64,000 nt of DNA, taken from positions 1 to 64,000 of the forward strand of contig NZ_VCCH02000014.1 in NCBI RefSeq assembly GCF_005938675.2, written 5' to 3'. The position numbers and the translations under genes are program-made. Within the stretch, counting starts at the first letter, position 1. Each line of letters starts with the position of its first letter. A model generated the notes under the pieces. That model saw only the letters and a list, made by a program, of their open reading frames with translations, was not told where the DNA came from and ran no database searches. Source of the stretch: Mycobacterium sp. KBS0706. Its GTDB lineage: Bacteria > Pseudomonadota > Alphaproteobacteria > DSM-16000 > Inquilinaceae. Positions 14,754-22,609 of the stretch are shown in pieces.

Positions 14754-15974
14754 TTACTTGAACAGTCCCAGATCCACCGAATTCGCCATCGCCTCGTAGC
14801 CGGCGGCGTTGGGGTGCAGGTGGTCGCCGACGTCGAACTCGGCCCTCAGCTTCGACGGCTGCACCGGGTCGCGGACCACGGCGTCGAAGTCGACCACCGC
14901 ATCGCAACCCTGGCCGGTGCGGATCCACTGGTTCACCGTCTGGCGCTTGATCTCGCCCTCGGCGCTGTAGTAGTTGGCGAAGACGGTGCCCTCATAGGGC
15001 GTCAGCGTGGCGCAAAAGACCTTCAGGCCGGCGCCATGGGCACGGGCGATCAACTGGCGCAGCCCGCCGATGATCTCATCCGCCGACACCGCCTGCTCGG
15101 CCAGCCCGGCCGAGCCGGAATGGCCGATGTCGTTGATCCCCTCCATGATCACCACCCAGCGCACGCCGGGCACCGACAGCACGTCGCGGTCGAAGCGCGA
15201 CAGCGCGCTGGGGCCGAACATCTGCTCCGGCAGGTCGTGCAGGATGCGGTTGCCGCTGATGCCGGAATTGACCACGCCGACCGCAGGGCCGCCCGCCTTG
15301 GCCAGCCGCTCCGCCAGGATGTCCGGCCAGCGCCGGTTGGCGTCGGTGCCCGAGCCATAGCCGTCGGTGATCGAATCGCCGAGGGTCACCACCGTGCCGC
15401 CCTCGGCCGCCACCTCGACTCGCGACAGCAGGAGGCGCATGGTCGATTCGGTCGCCTCCGGCAAGGTCGGCGCCGTGGTGCTGTCGCCGGCGAGCGAGAT
15501 CCAGGCGGTCTGCACCCCGAGCGGATGCACCACCGACGGGCCGGTCCAGCGCGACACGAACAGGCTGATCGACAGGCTGTCGAGTGGCGAGATGGCGAGG
15601 TCGATCGGGTCGGAGATCGCGGGCGCGCCGGGCGGCACCGTGATCGAGGTGGCGCCGCCGAAGGTCAGCGCCTTGCTGCTGGCGGGGTCGATCGAGCCCG
15701 GGGCGTTGCCGGGCCGGGCGATGGTGGCGGCGCCGATCACCACCGGCTGGGTGCCGGTCTCGTTGGTGAAGCGCACCCGGACCTTGCTGCCGCCGGCGCT
15801 GATCCGCACCAGCTGGCGGATGGTGGCGTTGTTCAACTCCGGCCCCACCGGAAACGCCGGGCTGGCGCCCCAGCTGCCGATCCAGCTGTCCTGCGCCGAA
15901 GCCGGCCCGGCCAGGGCGGCCAACAAGACGGCGGCGGCCAGCCAGGACCGGCCGATTGCGTTGCATCGGATCAT
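14754..15974 (-). CDS. Secreted SGNH/GDSL hydrolase
   Basis: A 406-residue exported esterase/lipase-type protein. Residues 1-28 form a signal peptide ending in ASA. An N-terminal beta-rich accessory region follows, then the SGNH blocks: GDSITDGYGSGTDANRRWPD (Ser), ISGNRIL (Gly), MEGINDIG (Asn) and DHLHPNAAGYEAM (Asp and His). All four catalytic blocks are present, so it should be active on an ester; carbohydrate acetyl esters or lipids are typical substrates of this layout. The start at 15974 is the ATG that gives the signal peptide. Confidence 0.9.
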   Translation of the reverse strand: MIRCNAIGRSWLAAAVLLAALAGPASAQDSWIGSWGASPAFPVGPELNNATIRQLVRISAGGSKVRVRFTNETGTQPVVIGAATIARPGNAPGSIDPASSKALTFGGATSITVPPGAPAISDPIDLAISPLDSLSISLFVSRWTGPSVVHPLGVQTAWISLAGDSTTAPTLPEATESTMRLLLSRVEVAAEGGTVVTLGDSITDGYGSGTDANRRWPDILAERLAKAGGPAVGVVNSGISGNRILHDLPEQMFGPSALSRFDRDVLSVPGVRWVVIMEGINDIGHSGSAGLAEQAVSADEIIGGLRQLIARAHGAGLKVFCATLTPYEGTVFANYYSAEGEIKRQTVNQWIRTGQGCDAVVDFDAVVRDPVQPSKLRAEFDVGDHLHPNAAGYEAMANSVDLGLFK

Positions 15975-16142
15975 TCGGCTTTTCCTCCCGCTGCGGCCGC
16001 CGATGGATTCGGCGGCCCCCCGGACCTGCGCCGGCGATGAAGTATGAGGAAACAAAGCCTGCCGGGGCAACGCCGGGCGAACATGAACGCGGGCGTGGAG
16101 AAGCTCCACGCCCGGCGATCAATCCCCCCGGATCGATTGGTG

Positions 16143-16475
16143 TCAGCGGAAGCGCCGCAGCGCCGCCACCTGGTGCGAGGCGTCCTCGCCGTCGGCCAGC
16201 TTCTCCAGCAGGCCGTACAGGCGGTCCATCTCCTGCCGGGTCAGGGGCGTGGTGCCCATTGGCCCGGTATAGGTCTCGCGCCGCCGGTCGACCGGCAGGT
16301 TCATCGACTTCCAGCAGGCGATCGCGCCGATGGCCGAATCACGGGCCAGGAAATTGCAGCCGCTGCGGAAGTAATCCGCCTCCCAGGGATCGAGCGGCTG
16401 GTCCAGACGCTGCAGATAGCGACGGGCCCAGTCGGCGGTCATCCGGGCAGGCGGAGGTTGTTCGATACAGCGCAT
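16143..16475 (-). CDS. Small conserved-looking protein of unknown function
   Basis: A 110-residue soluble protein that I do not recognise. It is rich in charged and aromatic residues (WARRYLQRLDQPLDPWEADYF), has two cysteines in the middle, and ends in basic residues. The start at 16475 is the most plausible, but 16565 is also open. It stands alone, downstream of the quinone oxidoreductase on the same strand, with a strong dyad at 16546-16568 between them. Codon usage looks normal for the window, which supports it being real. Confidence 0.55.
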   Translation of the reverse strand: MRCIEQPPPARMTADWARRYLQRLDQPLDPWEADYFRSGCNFLARDSAIGAIACWKSMNLPVDRRRETYTGPMGTTPLTRQEMDRLYGLLEKLADGEDASHQVAALRRFR

Positions 16476-16545
16476 GATCAGTCCCCGATTTGATCGATGG
16501 TGTCGGTCGATATCGGAAGGACGGTAGATCCTTGCGCGTGAATGC

Positions 16546-16568
16546 ACCGTGATTGGACCGATCACGGT
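16546..16568. promoter_or_regulatory. Perfect 8-bp dyad between quinone oxidoreductase and small unknown gene
   Basis: ACCGTGAT, seven bases, then ATCACGGT. It is 50 bases beyond the oxidoreductase stop and 70 bases before the next start on the same strand. It has no following T-run in either direction, so an operator is more likely than a factor-independent terminator. Confidence 0.5.
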
Positions 16569-16617
16569 CAGGTCAGATTGTTGCTCCGATTAGGATAAAA
16601 CTCACTCGGCTGAGCGA

Positions 16618-17607
16618 TCAGACCGTGACCACGATCTTGCCGATCTGCTGGTTGGATTCGAGGTAGCGGGTCGCCTCGACGATCTGGTCCAGCGGGAAGA
16701 CACGGTCGATCATCGGCTTCAGCGATCCGTCGGCGAGCCCTTCGACGATGAAGCGCTTGGCGCGCTCCAGCCGGGCCGGGTCGCTGACGATCTCCTTGTA
16801 CTGATAGCCGCGGACGGACAGCCCCTTGACCAGGGCCGGGAACAGCGGGAAGGGCGTCGGCTCCGGGCTCAGCGCGCCGTATTCGACCAGGATACCGCCC
16901 TGGCCCAGCGCCTCGGCCAGCGCGTTCACACCCGGACCGGCGACCGGGTCGAACACCGCGCGAACACCGGCGCCGCCGGTGATGGCCTTGACCCGCGCCG
17001 CGAGGTCCTCCTCGTCGGTGACGATGACATGGGCGGCACCGGCATCGCGCAGCGCCGCGGCCTTGGCGGCGGTGCGGGTGGCGGCGATCGACGTCGCGCC
17101 GACCCGGTTGGCGATCTGGATCGCGGCCAGGCCGACGCTGCTGGAGGCGGCGGTGATCAGCGCCGAATCGCCACGGCCGAGCCCGGCGACCTCGATCAGC
17201 GCGCCATAGGCGGTGACGTATTGCATCCAGACCGCGGCGGCTTCGGTCCAGGACAGGCTGGCCGGATGCTTCACCGTCACCTCGGCCGGGACATTGGCGA
17301 CCTCGCCATAGGTGCCCCAGCGGGTGATCGACAGCGGCGGCACGATGCTGACCGCGTCGCCGACGGCGAAGCCGGTGACGCCGGGGCCCAGCGCCTCGAC
17401 CTCGCCGGCGGCCTCATAGCCCAGCCGGGCCGGGAAGTCCGGCGATTCCGGATAGTAGCCGGTGCGGAACATCGATTCGGCGCGGTTGAGCCCCAGCGCC
17501 TTGACCCGCAGGCGGATCTCGCCGGGGCCGGGCGGCGGCACCTCGACGTTGTCGATGCGAAGGACCTCGGGGCCGCCGAGTTCGTGGATGCGGACGATGC
17601 GGGCCAT
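16618..17607 (-). CDS. Zinc-independent quinone oxidoreductase-like MDR enzyme
   Basis: A 329-residue NADPH-dependent medium-chain reductase of the QOR/zeta-crystallin type. It has the GroES-like N-terminal domain (GPGEIRLRVKALGLNRAE), LGYEAAGEVEALGPGV, and a Rossmann segment ALITAASSSVGLAAIQIANR. The catalytic-zinc cysteines of alcohol dehydrogenases are missing, so reduction of quinones or enones is expected. The ATG at 17607 follows AGGAG. A LysR regulator is divergent 99 bases away with half-sites in the gap, so this gene is the likely target of that regulator. Confidence 0.9.
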   Translation of the reverse strand: MARIVRIHELGGPEVLRIDNVEVPPPGPGEIRLRVKALGLNRAESMFRTGYYPESPDFPARLGYEAAGEVEALGPGVTGFAVGDAVSIVPPLSITRWGTYGEVANVPAEVTVKHPASLSWTEAAAVWMQYVTAYGALIEVAGLGRGDSALITAASSSVGLAAIQIANRVGATSIAATRTAAKAAALRDAGAAHVIVTDEEDLAARVKAITGGAGVRAVFDPVAGPGVNALAEALGQGGILVEYGALSPEPTPFPLFPALVKGLSVRGYQYKEIVSDPARLERAKRFIVEGLADGSLKPMIDRVFPLDQIVEATRYLESNQQIGKIVVTV

Positions 17608-17650
17608 GTCGGCTCCTGTGGACGGGACGGCCTCCGATATGATTGCTCGT

Positions 17651-17690
17651 CGGAATGAGATAAATATCAGTTCCGTCGCGACAGTCGGAA
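17651..17690. promoter_or_regulatory. LysR-type half-sites between oxidoreductase and lysR
   Basis: The 99-base divergent gap holds three matching half-sites: CGGAA (17651-17655), TTCCG (17671-17675) and CGGAA (17686-17690). The last two form an inverted pair spaced 10 bases apart, close to the usual LysR arrangement, and an AT-rich GATAAATATC lies between the first two. The spacing suggests recognition and activation sites for the adjacent regulator. Confidence 0.55.
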
Positions 17691-17706
17691 CCAATGGTTT
17701 CCAATC

Positions 17707-18591
17707 ATGGATCGACTCACCAGCATGGCGGTGTTCGTCCGGGCGGTCGAAACCGGCTCCTTCGCCGCCGCGGCCGAGGCGCTCGGCCTGTCGGCGCCAA
17801 TGGTGGGCAAGCATGTCCGCTTCCTCGAGGATCGCCTCGGCGCCCGGCTGCTGGCCCGCACCACGCGGCGGCAGAGCCTGACCGAGGTCGGCCGCGCCTT
17901 CTACGAGCGCTGCTGCAACGTGCTGGTGGAGGCAGAGGCGGCGGAGGCGCTGGCCGAGGACCTGCGCGCCGTGCCGCGCGGCCGGCTGCGGGTCAATGCG
18001 CCGGTCACCTTCGGCGCGCATGAGCTGATGCCGATGGTGGCGCGCTATCTGCGGGCGAACCCCGAGGTCAGCATCGAGGTGACGCTGAGCGACCGCATCG
18101 TCGACCTGGTGGAGGAGGGGTATGAGGCGGTGATCCGGATCGCGCCCTTGCCGGATTCCAGCCTGGTCGCCCGCAAGCTGCGGCCCTACCGCCTGGTCGC
18201 CTGCGCCGCGCCGGCCTATCTGGCCGAGCGCGGCGCGCCGGCGCGGCCGGGGGATCTGGCGAGCCATGAATGCCTCGGCTTCGCCCATTGGGAGCCGCGC
18301 GACCTGCTGCAGTTCACCGGCCCGGACGGGAGCCTGCATTCCGTGCATGTCGGCGGCCGCTTCTCGGTCAACAGCGGCCAGGCGCTGCGCAGCGCGGCGC
18401 TGGAGGGGCTGGGCATCATTCTGCAGCCGGAGGGCCTGCTGCGCGATGACATCGCCGCCGGCCGGCTGGTGCGGGTGCTGCCGGGCTACGACCCGCCGTC
18501 GCGGCCGATGCACATCCTCTTCGCCCCGGACCGCCGCCCAACGCCGAAGCTGCGGAGCTTCATCGACGCGGTGGTCGAGGCGTTCGGGTAG
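17707..18591 (+). CDS. LysR family transcriptional regulator
   Basis: A 294-residue regulator. The winged helix-turn-helix occupies residues 1-60 (FVRAVETGSFAAAAEALG, then VGKHVRFLEDRLGARLLAR), followed by a periplasmic-binding-like effector domain (GRLRVNAPVTFGAHELMPMV). It resembles the large LysR subgroup that represses or activates an adjacent divergent oxidoreductase in response to an electrophile. The divergent quinone oxidoreductase is the obvious partner; the effector is unknown. Confidence 0.92.
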   Translation: MDRLTSMAVFVRAVETGSFAAAAEALGLSAPMVGKHVRFLEDRLGARLLARTTRRQSLTEVGRAFYERCCNVLVEAEAAEALAEDLRAVPRGRLRVNAPVTFGAHELMPMVARYLRANPEVSIEVTLSDRIVDLVEEGYEAVIRIAPLPDSSLVARKLRPYRLVACAAPAYLAERGAPARPGDLASHECLGFAHWEPRDLLQFTGPDGSLHSVHVGGRFSVNSGQALRSAALEGLGIILQPEGLLRDDIAAGRLVRVLPGYDPPSRPMHILFAPDRRPTPKLRSFIDAVVEAFG

Positions 18592-18628
18592 GGGATGAGG
18601 GGACGGCCGGCTGAAGGTATCCCAAAAC

Positions 18629-18730
18629 TGTCATGCCCGGGCTTGACCCGAGGATCAACCCGGCAATCCAGGGGCCACCGAGAGCGGCTCTGGAAGCCCC
18701 TGGATCCTCGGGTCAAGCCCAAGGATGACA
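18629..18730. repeat. Family A palindromic repeat with internal expansion
   Basis: Begins TGTCATGCCCGGGCTTGACC and ends in AAGGATGACA. The middle is longer than in the copy at 12147 (about 102 against 78 bases), with CCAGGGGC pairing to GCCCCTGG. It lies just beyond the lysR stop, in the gap between convergent genes. Confidence 0.8.
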
Positions 18731-18793
18731 ATAAAATGGAATAGCAACCCAAAACGAACACGCTTTGGTTGCGATTTCTCCTCAACCGGACAG

Positions 18794-18865
18794 CCGTGGG
18801 CTTGACCCGGGCATCCAGGGACTGTCGACGTCTTCTGGATTGCCGGGTCAAGCCCGGCAATGACA
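18794..18865. repeat. Family A palindromic repeat, second copy in tandem, degenerate left end
   Basis: GGGCTTGACCCGGGCATCCA on the left and GCCGGGTCAAGCCCGGCAAT on the right around a central GACTGTCGACGTCTTC. The left TGTCAT end is missing. Together with the preceding copy it fills most of the 298-base gap between the 3' ends of lysR and the P450 gene, and may terminate both. Confidence 0.8.
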
Positions 18866-18889
18866 AGAGAGGATTGATACCAGCGTGAA

Positions 18890-20023
18890 TCACGAAAACC
18901 GGGGAATCCGCACCGGGGAGGGGCGGTAGCCCAACGGCCGCTCCGGCCATGCCGCATCGGGGATCCGGTCCAGCAGCGCGTCCAGCCCGGCCGCGGCAAT
19001 GGCCAGGGCGATGCGGTCGCCCGGGCAGGCGTGGCGGCCATGGCCGAAGGTCAGCAGCCGCCGGTCGGTGCGATCGGGGTCGAAGCGGTCCGGATCGGGG
19101 TTCAGCGCCGGGTCGCGGTTGGCGGCGGCGATGACGACCAGGATCGCGTCACCCGCCCGCAGAGCTTGGCCCGCGATCTCGGTGTCCTCGGCGACGAAGC
19201 GGCGGGTGTTCTGGGCCGGCGGGTCGCAGCGCAGCACCTCCTGCACCAGCCCCGGCAGCAGCGTGCGGTCGGCGGCCACCTGTCGGCGCAGCTCCGGCCT
19301 GGCGCCGAGGCCGACGACGGCGTTGCCGAGCAGGCCGGCATTGGCGTCATGGGTCTGGAACAGGAAGCCGACGGCGTTGGCGGTGACCGCCGCCGCGTCG
19401 ACACCGCCCTCGCGCTCCGCCGCATCACGCAGGCGGCCGGCCAGGCCGTCTTCGGCAGATCCGATCAGGGCTTCGGTCACGGCGACCATCCCGGCCGCCG
19501 CCTCATGGCCGCGCCCGATGGCCTCGGGCGTGGCGCCGGGAGCGATGGCAGTGACGATGTCGCGCATCCGCTCGGCGATCTCGGGCAGCCGGTCCCGGGC
19601 GAAGCCCAGCAGCGCGCCGACCACATGCATCTGCAGGGCGAAGAGATAGGCGTCGAGGCCGGCGCCATCGGGAGCCAGGGCGGCCGACCAGCGCCGGGCC
19701 TCGGCCGCCACGGTCTCGGCCGGACCATCCAGCGCCGCCGCGACCGCCCGCTTGGCGCGGGCCTGGGCGTCGCCGTCGGTCATCCGCACCAGTCGGCCGA
19801 ACAGCTCGCCGACGGCGCCGCCCAGCAGCGGCCGCGGCACCGGCTCGGAAGGCGGACGGACCCGGCAGGCCGGACTGGCGAGCACCGCCATGGCGGCCTC
19901 GGCGCCGGCCGCAACCCAGAGGCCGAGCGCGTCGTCGCGATGGAAAGGCCGCTGCAGCAGGCCAGCATAATAGGGGTAGGGGTCGGGATGGGTGACGGCG
20001 GCGACGGGATCGGTTGGCTGCAT
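18890..20023 (-). CDS. Cytochrome P450
   Basis: A 377-residue soluble bacterial P450. The heme-cysteine loop FGHGRHACPG and the K-helix ExxR in EVLRCDPPAQNTRR are intact. The I-helix is unusual: where most P450s have an acid followed by threonine, this one reads FLFQTHDANAG, with the threonine before the acid. No ferredoxin or ferredoxin reductase is nearby, so the electron partner must be elsewhere. The start at 20023 gives an N-terminus of typical length; the frame is open further upstream. It is collinear with the hexonate transporter 97 bases upstream but may not belong to that pathway. Confidence 0.9.
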   Translation of the reverse strand: MQPTDPVAAVTHPDPYPYYAGLLQRPFHRDDALGLWVAAGAEAAMAVLASPACRVRPPSEPVPRPLLGGAVGELFGRLVRMTDGDAQARAKRAVAAALDGPAETVAAEARRWSAALAPDGAGLDAYLFALQMHVVGALLGFARDRLPEIAERMRDIVTAIAPGATPEAIGRGHEAAAGMVAVTEALIGSAEDGLAGRLRDAAEREGGVDAAAVTANAVGFLFQTHDANAGLLGNAVVGLGARPELRRQVAADRTLLPGLVQEVLRCDPPAQNTRRFVAEDTEIAGQALRAGDAILVVIAAANRDPALNPDPDRFDPDRTDRRLLTFGHGRHACPGDRIALAIAAAGLDALLDRIPDAAWPERPLGYRPSPVRIPRFS

Positions 20024-20120
20024 GGTCGGCCCCTCGGCTGGAGTGGCCGCCATCGTAGCCGTTCGGCCCCGTCCGGAGGCTGAAGTCGCTTCGGCCTCCA
20101 TCGAAGGATGGCGGTAAGAG

Positions 20121-21410
20121 CTACTCCGCCCCTTCCACCGCGATCCTGCCGGTCCGGCCGCGCGGCTCGCGGATGAAGACCAGCGACGCCACGGCGCCGA
20201 GCACGGCGAGACCGCCGGTCAGCACGAAGGCGCTGGTGTAGACGCCGCCGGTCGCCTGGATGATGAAGCCGGTCACCGCCGGCCCGATGATCCCGGCGAG
20301 ATTGGCCAGGAAGTGGATGAAGCCGCCGACGCCGCCGACATTCTCGCCGCGCACCGCATCCTGGATCACCGCCCAGTAGATCGAGCCGGTGAGGTACAGG
20401 CCGAAGATCGACACCGACATCAGCGCCACCGCGCTGCTGACATCGGCCACGTCGCCGGCCAGGGCGACGCCCACCGCGGCGATGCCGAGCCCGCCGATCA
20501 GCACCAGCTTGCGCGACAGCAGCGCCCGGCCGGTCAGCCGGAAGATGCGGTCGGAGACGAAGCCGCCCAGCGCCAGGCCGAGGAAGCCGAGCACCCAGGG
20601 GATCACCGTGGCCAGGCTCATATCCTTGATGCTGAGCTTGTGCACCTCTGTCAGATAGCTCGGGAACCAGGTCAGGAAGAAGAACAGCACATAGTTGTAG
20701 GTGAAGAAGGCGAAGGCGGTGGCCAGCACGATCGGCTGCCGCAGGTAGAAGCCCAGGCCGTGGGCCGGCAGCCGGGCCGCCGTATCGACGTCGGCCTGGC
20801 CCTCCGCGATCAGCCGGCGCTCGGCGTCGCTGATGCGCGGATGCTGGGCCGGTCGGTCGGTCGACATCCGCACCCAGAACACCAGCCAGACGAAGCCGAG
20901 CAGCATGATGATGACGAAGGCCAGGCGCCAGCCGAAGGCCAGCGCCAGATAGCCGACGATGGGGCCGGCCACGGCGCCGCCCAGCGGCGTGCCGGAATTG
21001 ACGATGCCGATCGCCGTCGCCGCCTCGCGCCGCGGGAACCAGTTGCTGACCGTCTTGCTCATGGTCGAGCTCAGCGGCCCTTCGCCGACGCCGAACAGCA
21101 CGCGCAGCACGATCATCGAGACGAAACCGGTGGCGACCGCGGTCAGGCCGCAGAACAGCGACCACAGGCCCATGGCGCCGGTGAACACCGTCTTCGGTCC
21201 GATCCGGTCCGACAGCCAGCCGCCGATGAAATTGAAGATGGCGTAACCGGCGAAGAAGCTGCTGAAGATCACGCCCATCTGGGCGTGGTCGAGGCCGAGA
21301 TCCTGCTGGATCAGCGGCGCCGCGATCGATAGCGCCGAGCGGTCGAGATAGTTGATCATGCCGGCGATGAACAGCAGGCCGACGATCAGCCAGCGAACGC
21401 TTCTGAACAT
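20121..21410 (-). CDS. MFS transporter, anion:cation symporter type (hexuronate/glucarate-like)
   Basis: A 429-residue twelve-helix major facilitator. The N-terminus INYLDRSALSIAAPLIQQDLG and the loop GGWLSDRIGPKTVFTGAM are typical of the ExuT/GudP anion:cation symporter subgroup that imports hexuronates, glucarate or galactonate. AAGGAA precedes the ATG at 21410. It is the last transporter of the sugar-acid cluster and the second transporter in it, so it may take a different sugar acid or serve as a backup route. Confidence 0.88.
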   Translation of the reverse strand: MFRSVRWLIVGLLFIAGMINYLDRSALSIAAPLIQQDLGLDHAQMGVIFSSFFAGYAIFNFIGGWLSDRIGPKTVFTGAMGLWSLFCGLTAVATGFVSMIVLRVLFGVGEGPLSSTMSKTVSNWFPRREAATAIGIVNSGTPLGGAVAGPIVGYLALAFGWRLAFVIIMLLGFVWLVFWVRMSTDRPAQHPRISDAERRLIAEGQADVDTAARLPAHGLGFYLRQPIVLATAFAFFTYNYVLFFFLTWFPSYLTEVHKLSIKDMSLATVIPWVLGFLGLALGGFVSDRIFRLTGRALLSRKLVLIGGLGIAAVGVALAGDVADVSSAVALMSVSIFGLYLTGSIYWAVIQDAVRGENVGGVGGFIHFLANLAGIIGPAVTGFIIQATGGVYTSAFVLTGGLAVLGAVASLVFIREPRGRTGRIAVEGAE

Positions 21411-21466
21411 GGGGTTCCTTCCGCTTGCGGAGGCGGTGGCGGCCTGACGGCCTCTCAACTTTGGTT

Positions 21467-21552
21467 CGTCATGGCGAGGAGGCGAAGCCGACGTGGCCAT
21501 CCAGAGGGCGGTGTCGCTGGATGGCCACGCCCCTGCGGGGCTCGCCATGACG
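21467..21552. repeat. Family B palindromic repeat
   Basis: Outer arms CGTCATGGCGAG and CTCGCCATGACG are perfect reverse complements. Inner arms GTGGCCATCCAG and CTGGATGGCCAC pair as well. It lies 10 bases past the stop of the dehydrogenase gene and 56 bases before the downstream transporter start, inside the presumed operon. Confidence 0.85.
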
Positions 21553-21562
21553 GTTCTGGGTG

Positions 21563-22600
21563 TCAAAGGTCCAAGAGGTGGACCTTCATCGACTGGTTGC
21601 GGTCGAGGGCGACCTGGAAGGCCTGGTCGGCGTCGCGGACCGGGAAACGGTGGGTCATCAAGGGCTTCAGGTCGATCCGCCGGCCGGCGATCATCTCCAC
21701 CGCCAGCGCGTATTCCTCGGCGAAGCGGAAGGAGCCGCGATATTCCAGCTCCTTCGACATCACCAGATTGGCCGAGACCGGCGACTGGCCGGCCGGCATG
21801 TTGCCGAGCTGGACGACCCGGCCGCGGGCGCGGGCAGCGCGCAGCGCGGTGTCCAGCCCGGCCGGGGCGCCCGAGGCCTCGATGGTCACGCCGAAGCGGC
21901 CGCGGTTGCGGCTCCACGCCGCGATCCGGTCCTCGTCCCGGCCGTCGACCGCCTCGTCGGCACCGAGGCTGAGCGCGGTCTCGCGTGCCTTCTCGGCCAG
22001 GTCGACCACGGTGATGCGGCGGGCGCCGGCCTGGCGCGCCACCAGCAGCACCAGCGCGCCGATCGGACCGCAGCCGACGATCAGCACCTCCTCGCCCAAC
22101 AGCGGCCCAGCGCGGCGGACGGCGTGCAGCGACACCGCCAGCGGCTCCGCCATCGAGGCCTCGGCGAAGCTGACGTGATCCGGCACCGGCACGCATTGCT
22201 TCGCCGGCACGAGCAGGTATTCGCGGAAGGCGCCCTGCATGTGCGGGAAGATCGAGGCGCTGCCCAGGAACCGCATGTTCAGGCACTGGTTCTCCAGCCC
22301 CGCCATGCAGTAGTCGCAGCGGCCGCAGGCCCGGCTGGGGTTGACCGCGACCGGCTGGCCGATGGCGAGGCCCTCGACGTCGGGCGCCACCTCCGCCACC
22401 TCGCCGGCCATCTCATGGCCGAGGATCAGCGGCTCGCGCAGGTGGAAATCGCCGGTCTTGCCCTTGGAATAATAGGCCAGGTCGGAGCCGCAGATGCCGC
22501 CGGCGCGGAACCGCACCTTGACCTCGCCGGCGGCGAGGCTCGGCGGCTCGCGGTCCTCGATCCGCAGATCCTTCGCTTGGTGCAGAACGGCGGCGAACAT
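21563..22600 (-). CDS. Zinc-dependent dehydrogenase, L-idonate 5-dehydrogenase-like
   Basis: A 345-residue zinc MDR. Catalytic-zinc residues are visible in GGICGSDLAYY and GHEMAGEV, and the four structural-zinc cysteines in CGRCDYCMAGLENQC. The Rossmann loop is VGCGPIGALVLLVARQAGA. The overall pattern is closest to L-idonate 5-dehydrogenase, which interconverts L-idonate and 5-ketogluconate; related enzymes oxidise other polyols. Position between two sugar-acid transporters and next to ManD supports a hexonate substrate. Confidence 0.82.
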   Translation of the reverse strand: MFAAVLHQAKDLRIEDREPPSLAAGEVKVRFRAGGICGSDLAYYSKGKTGDFHLREPLILGHEMAGEVAEVAPDVEGLAIGQPVAVNPSRACGRCDYCMAGLENQCLNMRFLGSASIFPHMQGAFREYLLVPAKQCVPVPDHVSFAEASMAEPLAVSLHAVRRAGPLLGEEVLIVGCGPIGALVLLVARQAGARRITVVDLAEKARETALSLGADEAVDGRDEDRIAAWSRNRGRFGVTIEASGAPAGLDTALRAARARGRVVQLGNMPAGQSPVSANLVMSKELEYRGSFRFAEEYALAVEMIAGRRIDLKPLMTHRFPVRDADQAFQVALDRNQSMKVHLLDL

Positions 22601-22609
22601 GGCGGTCTC

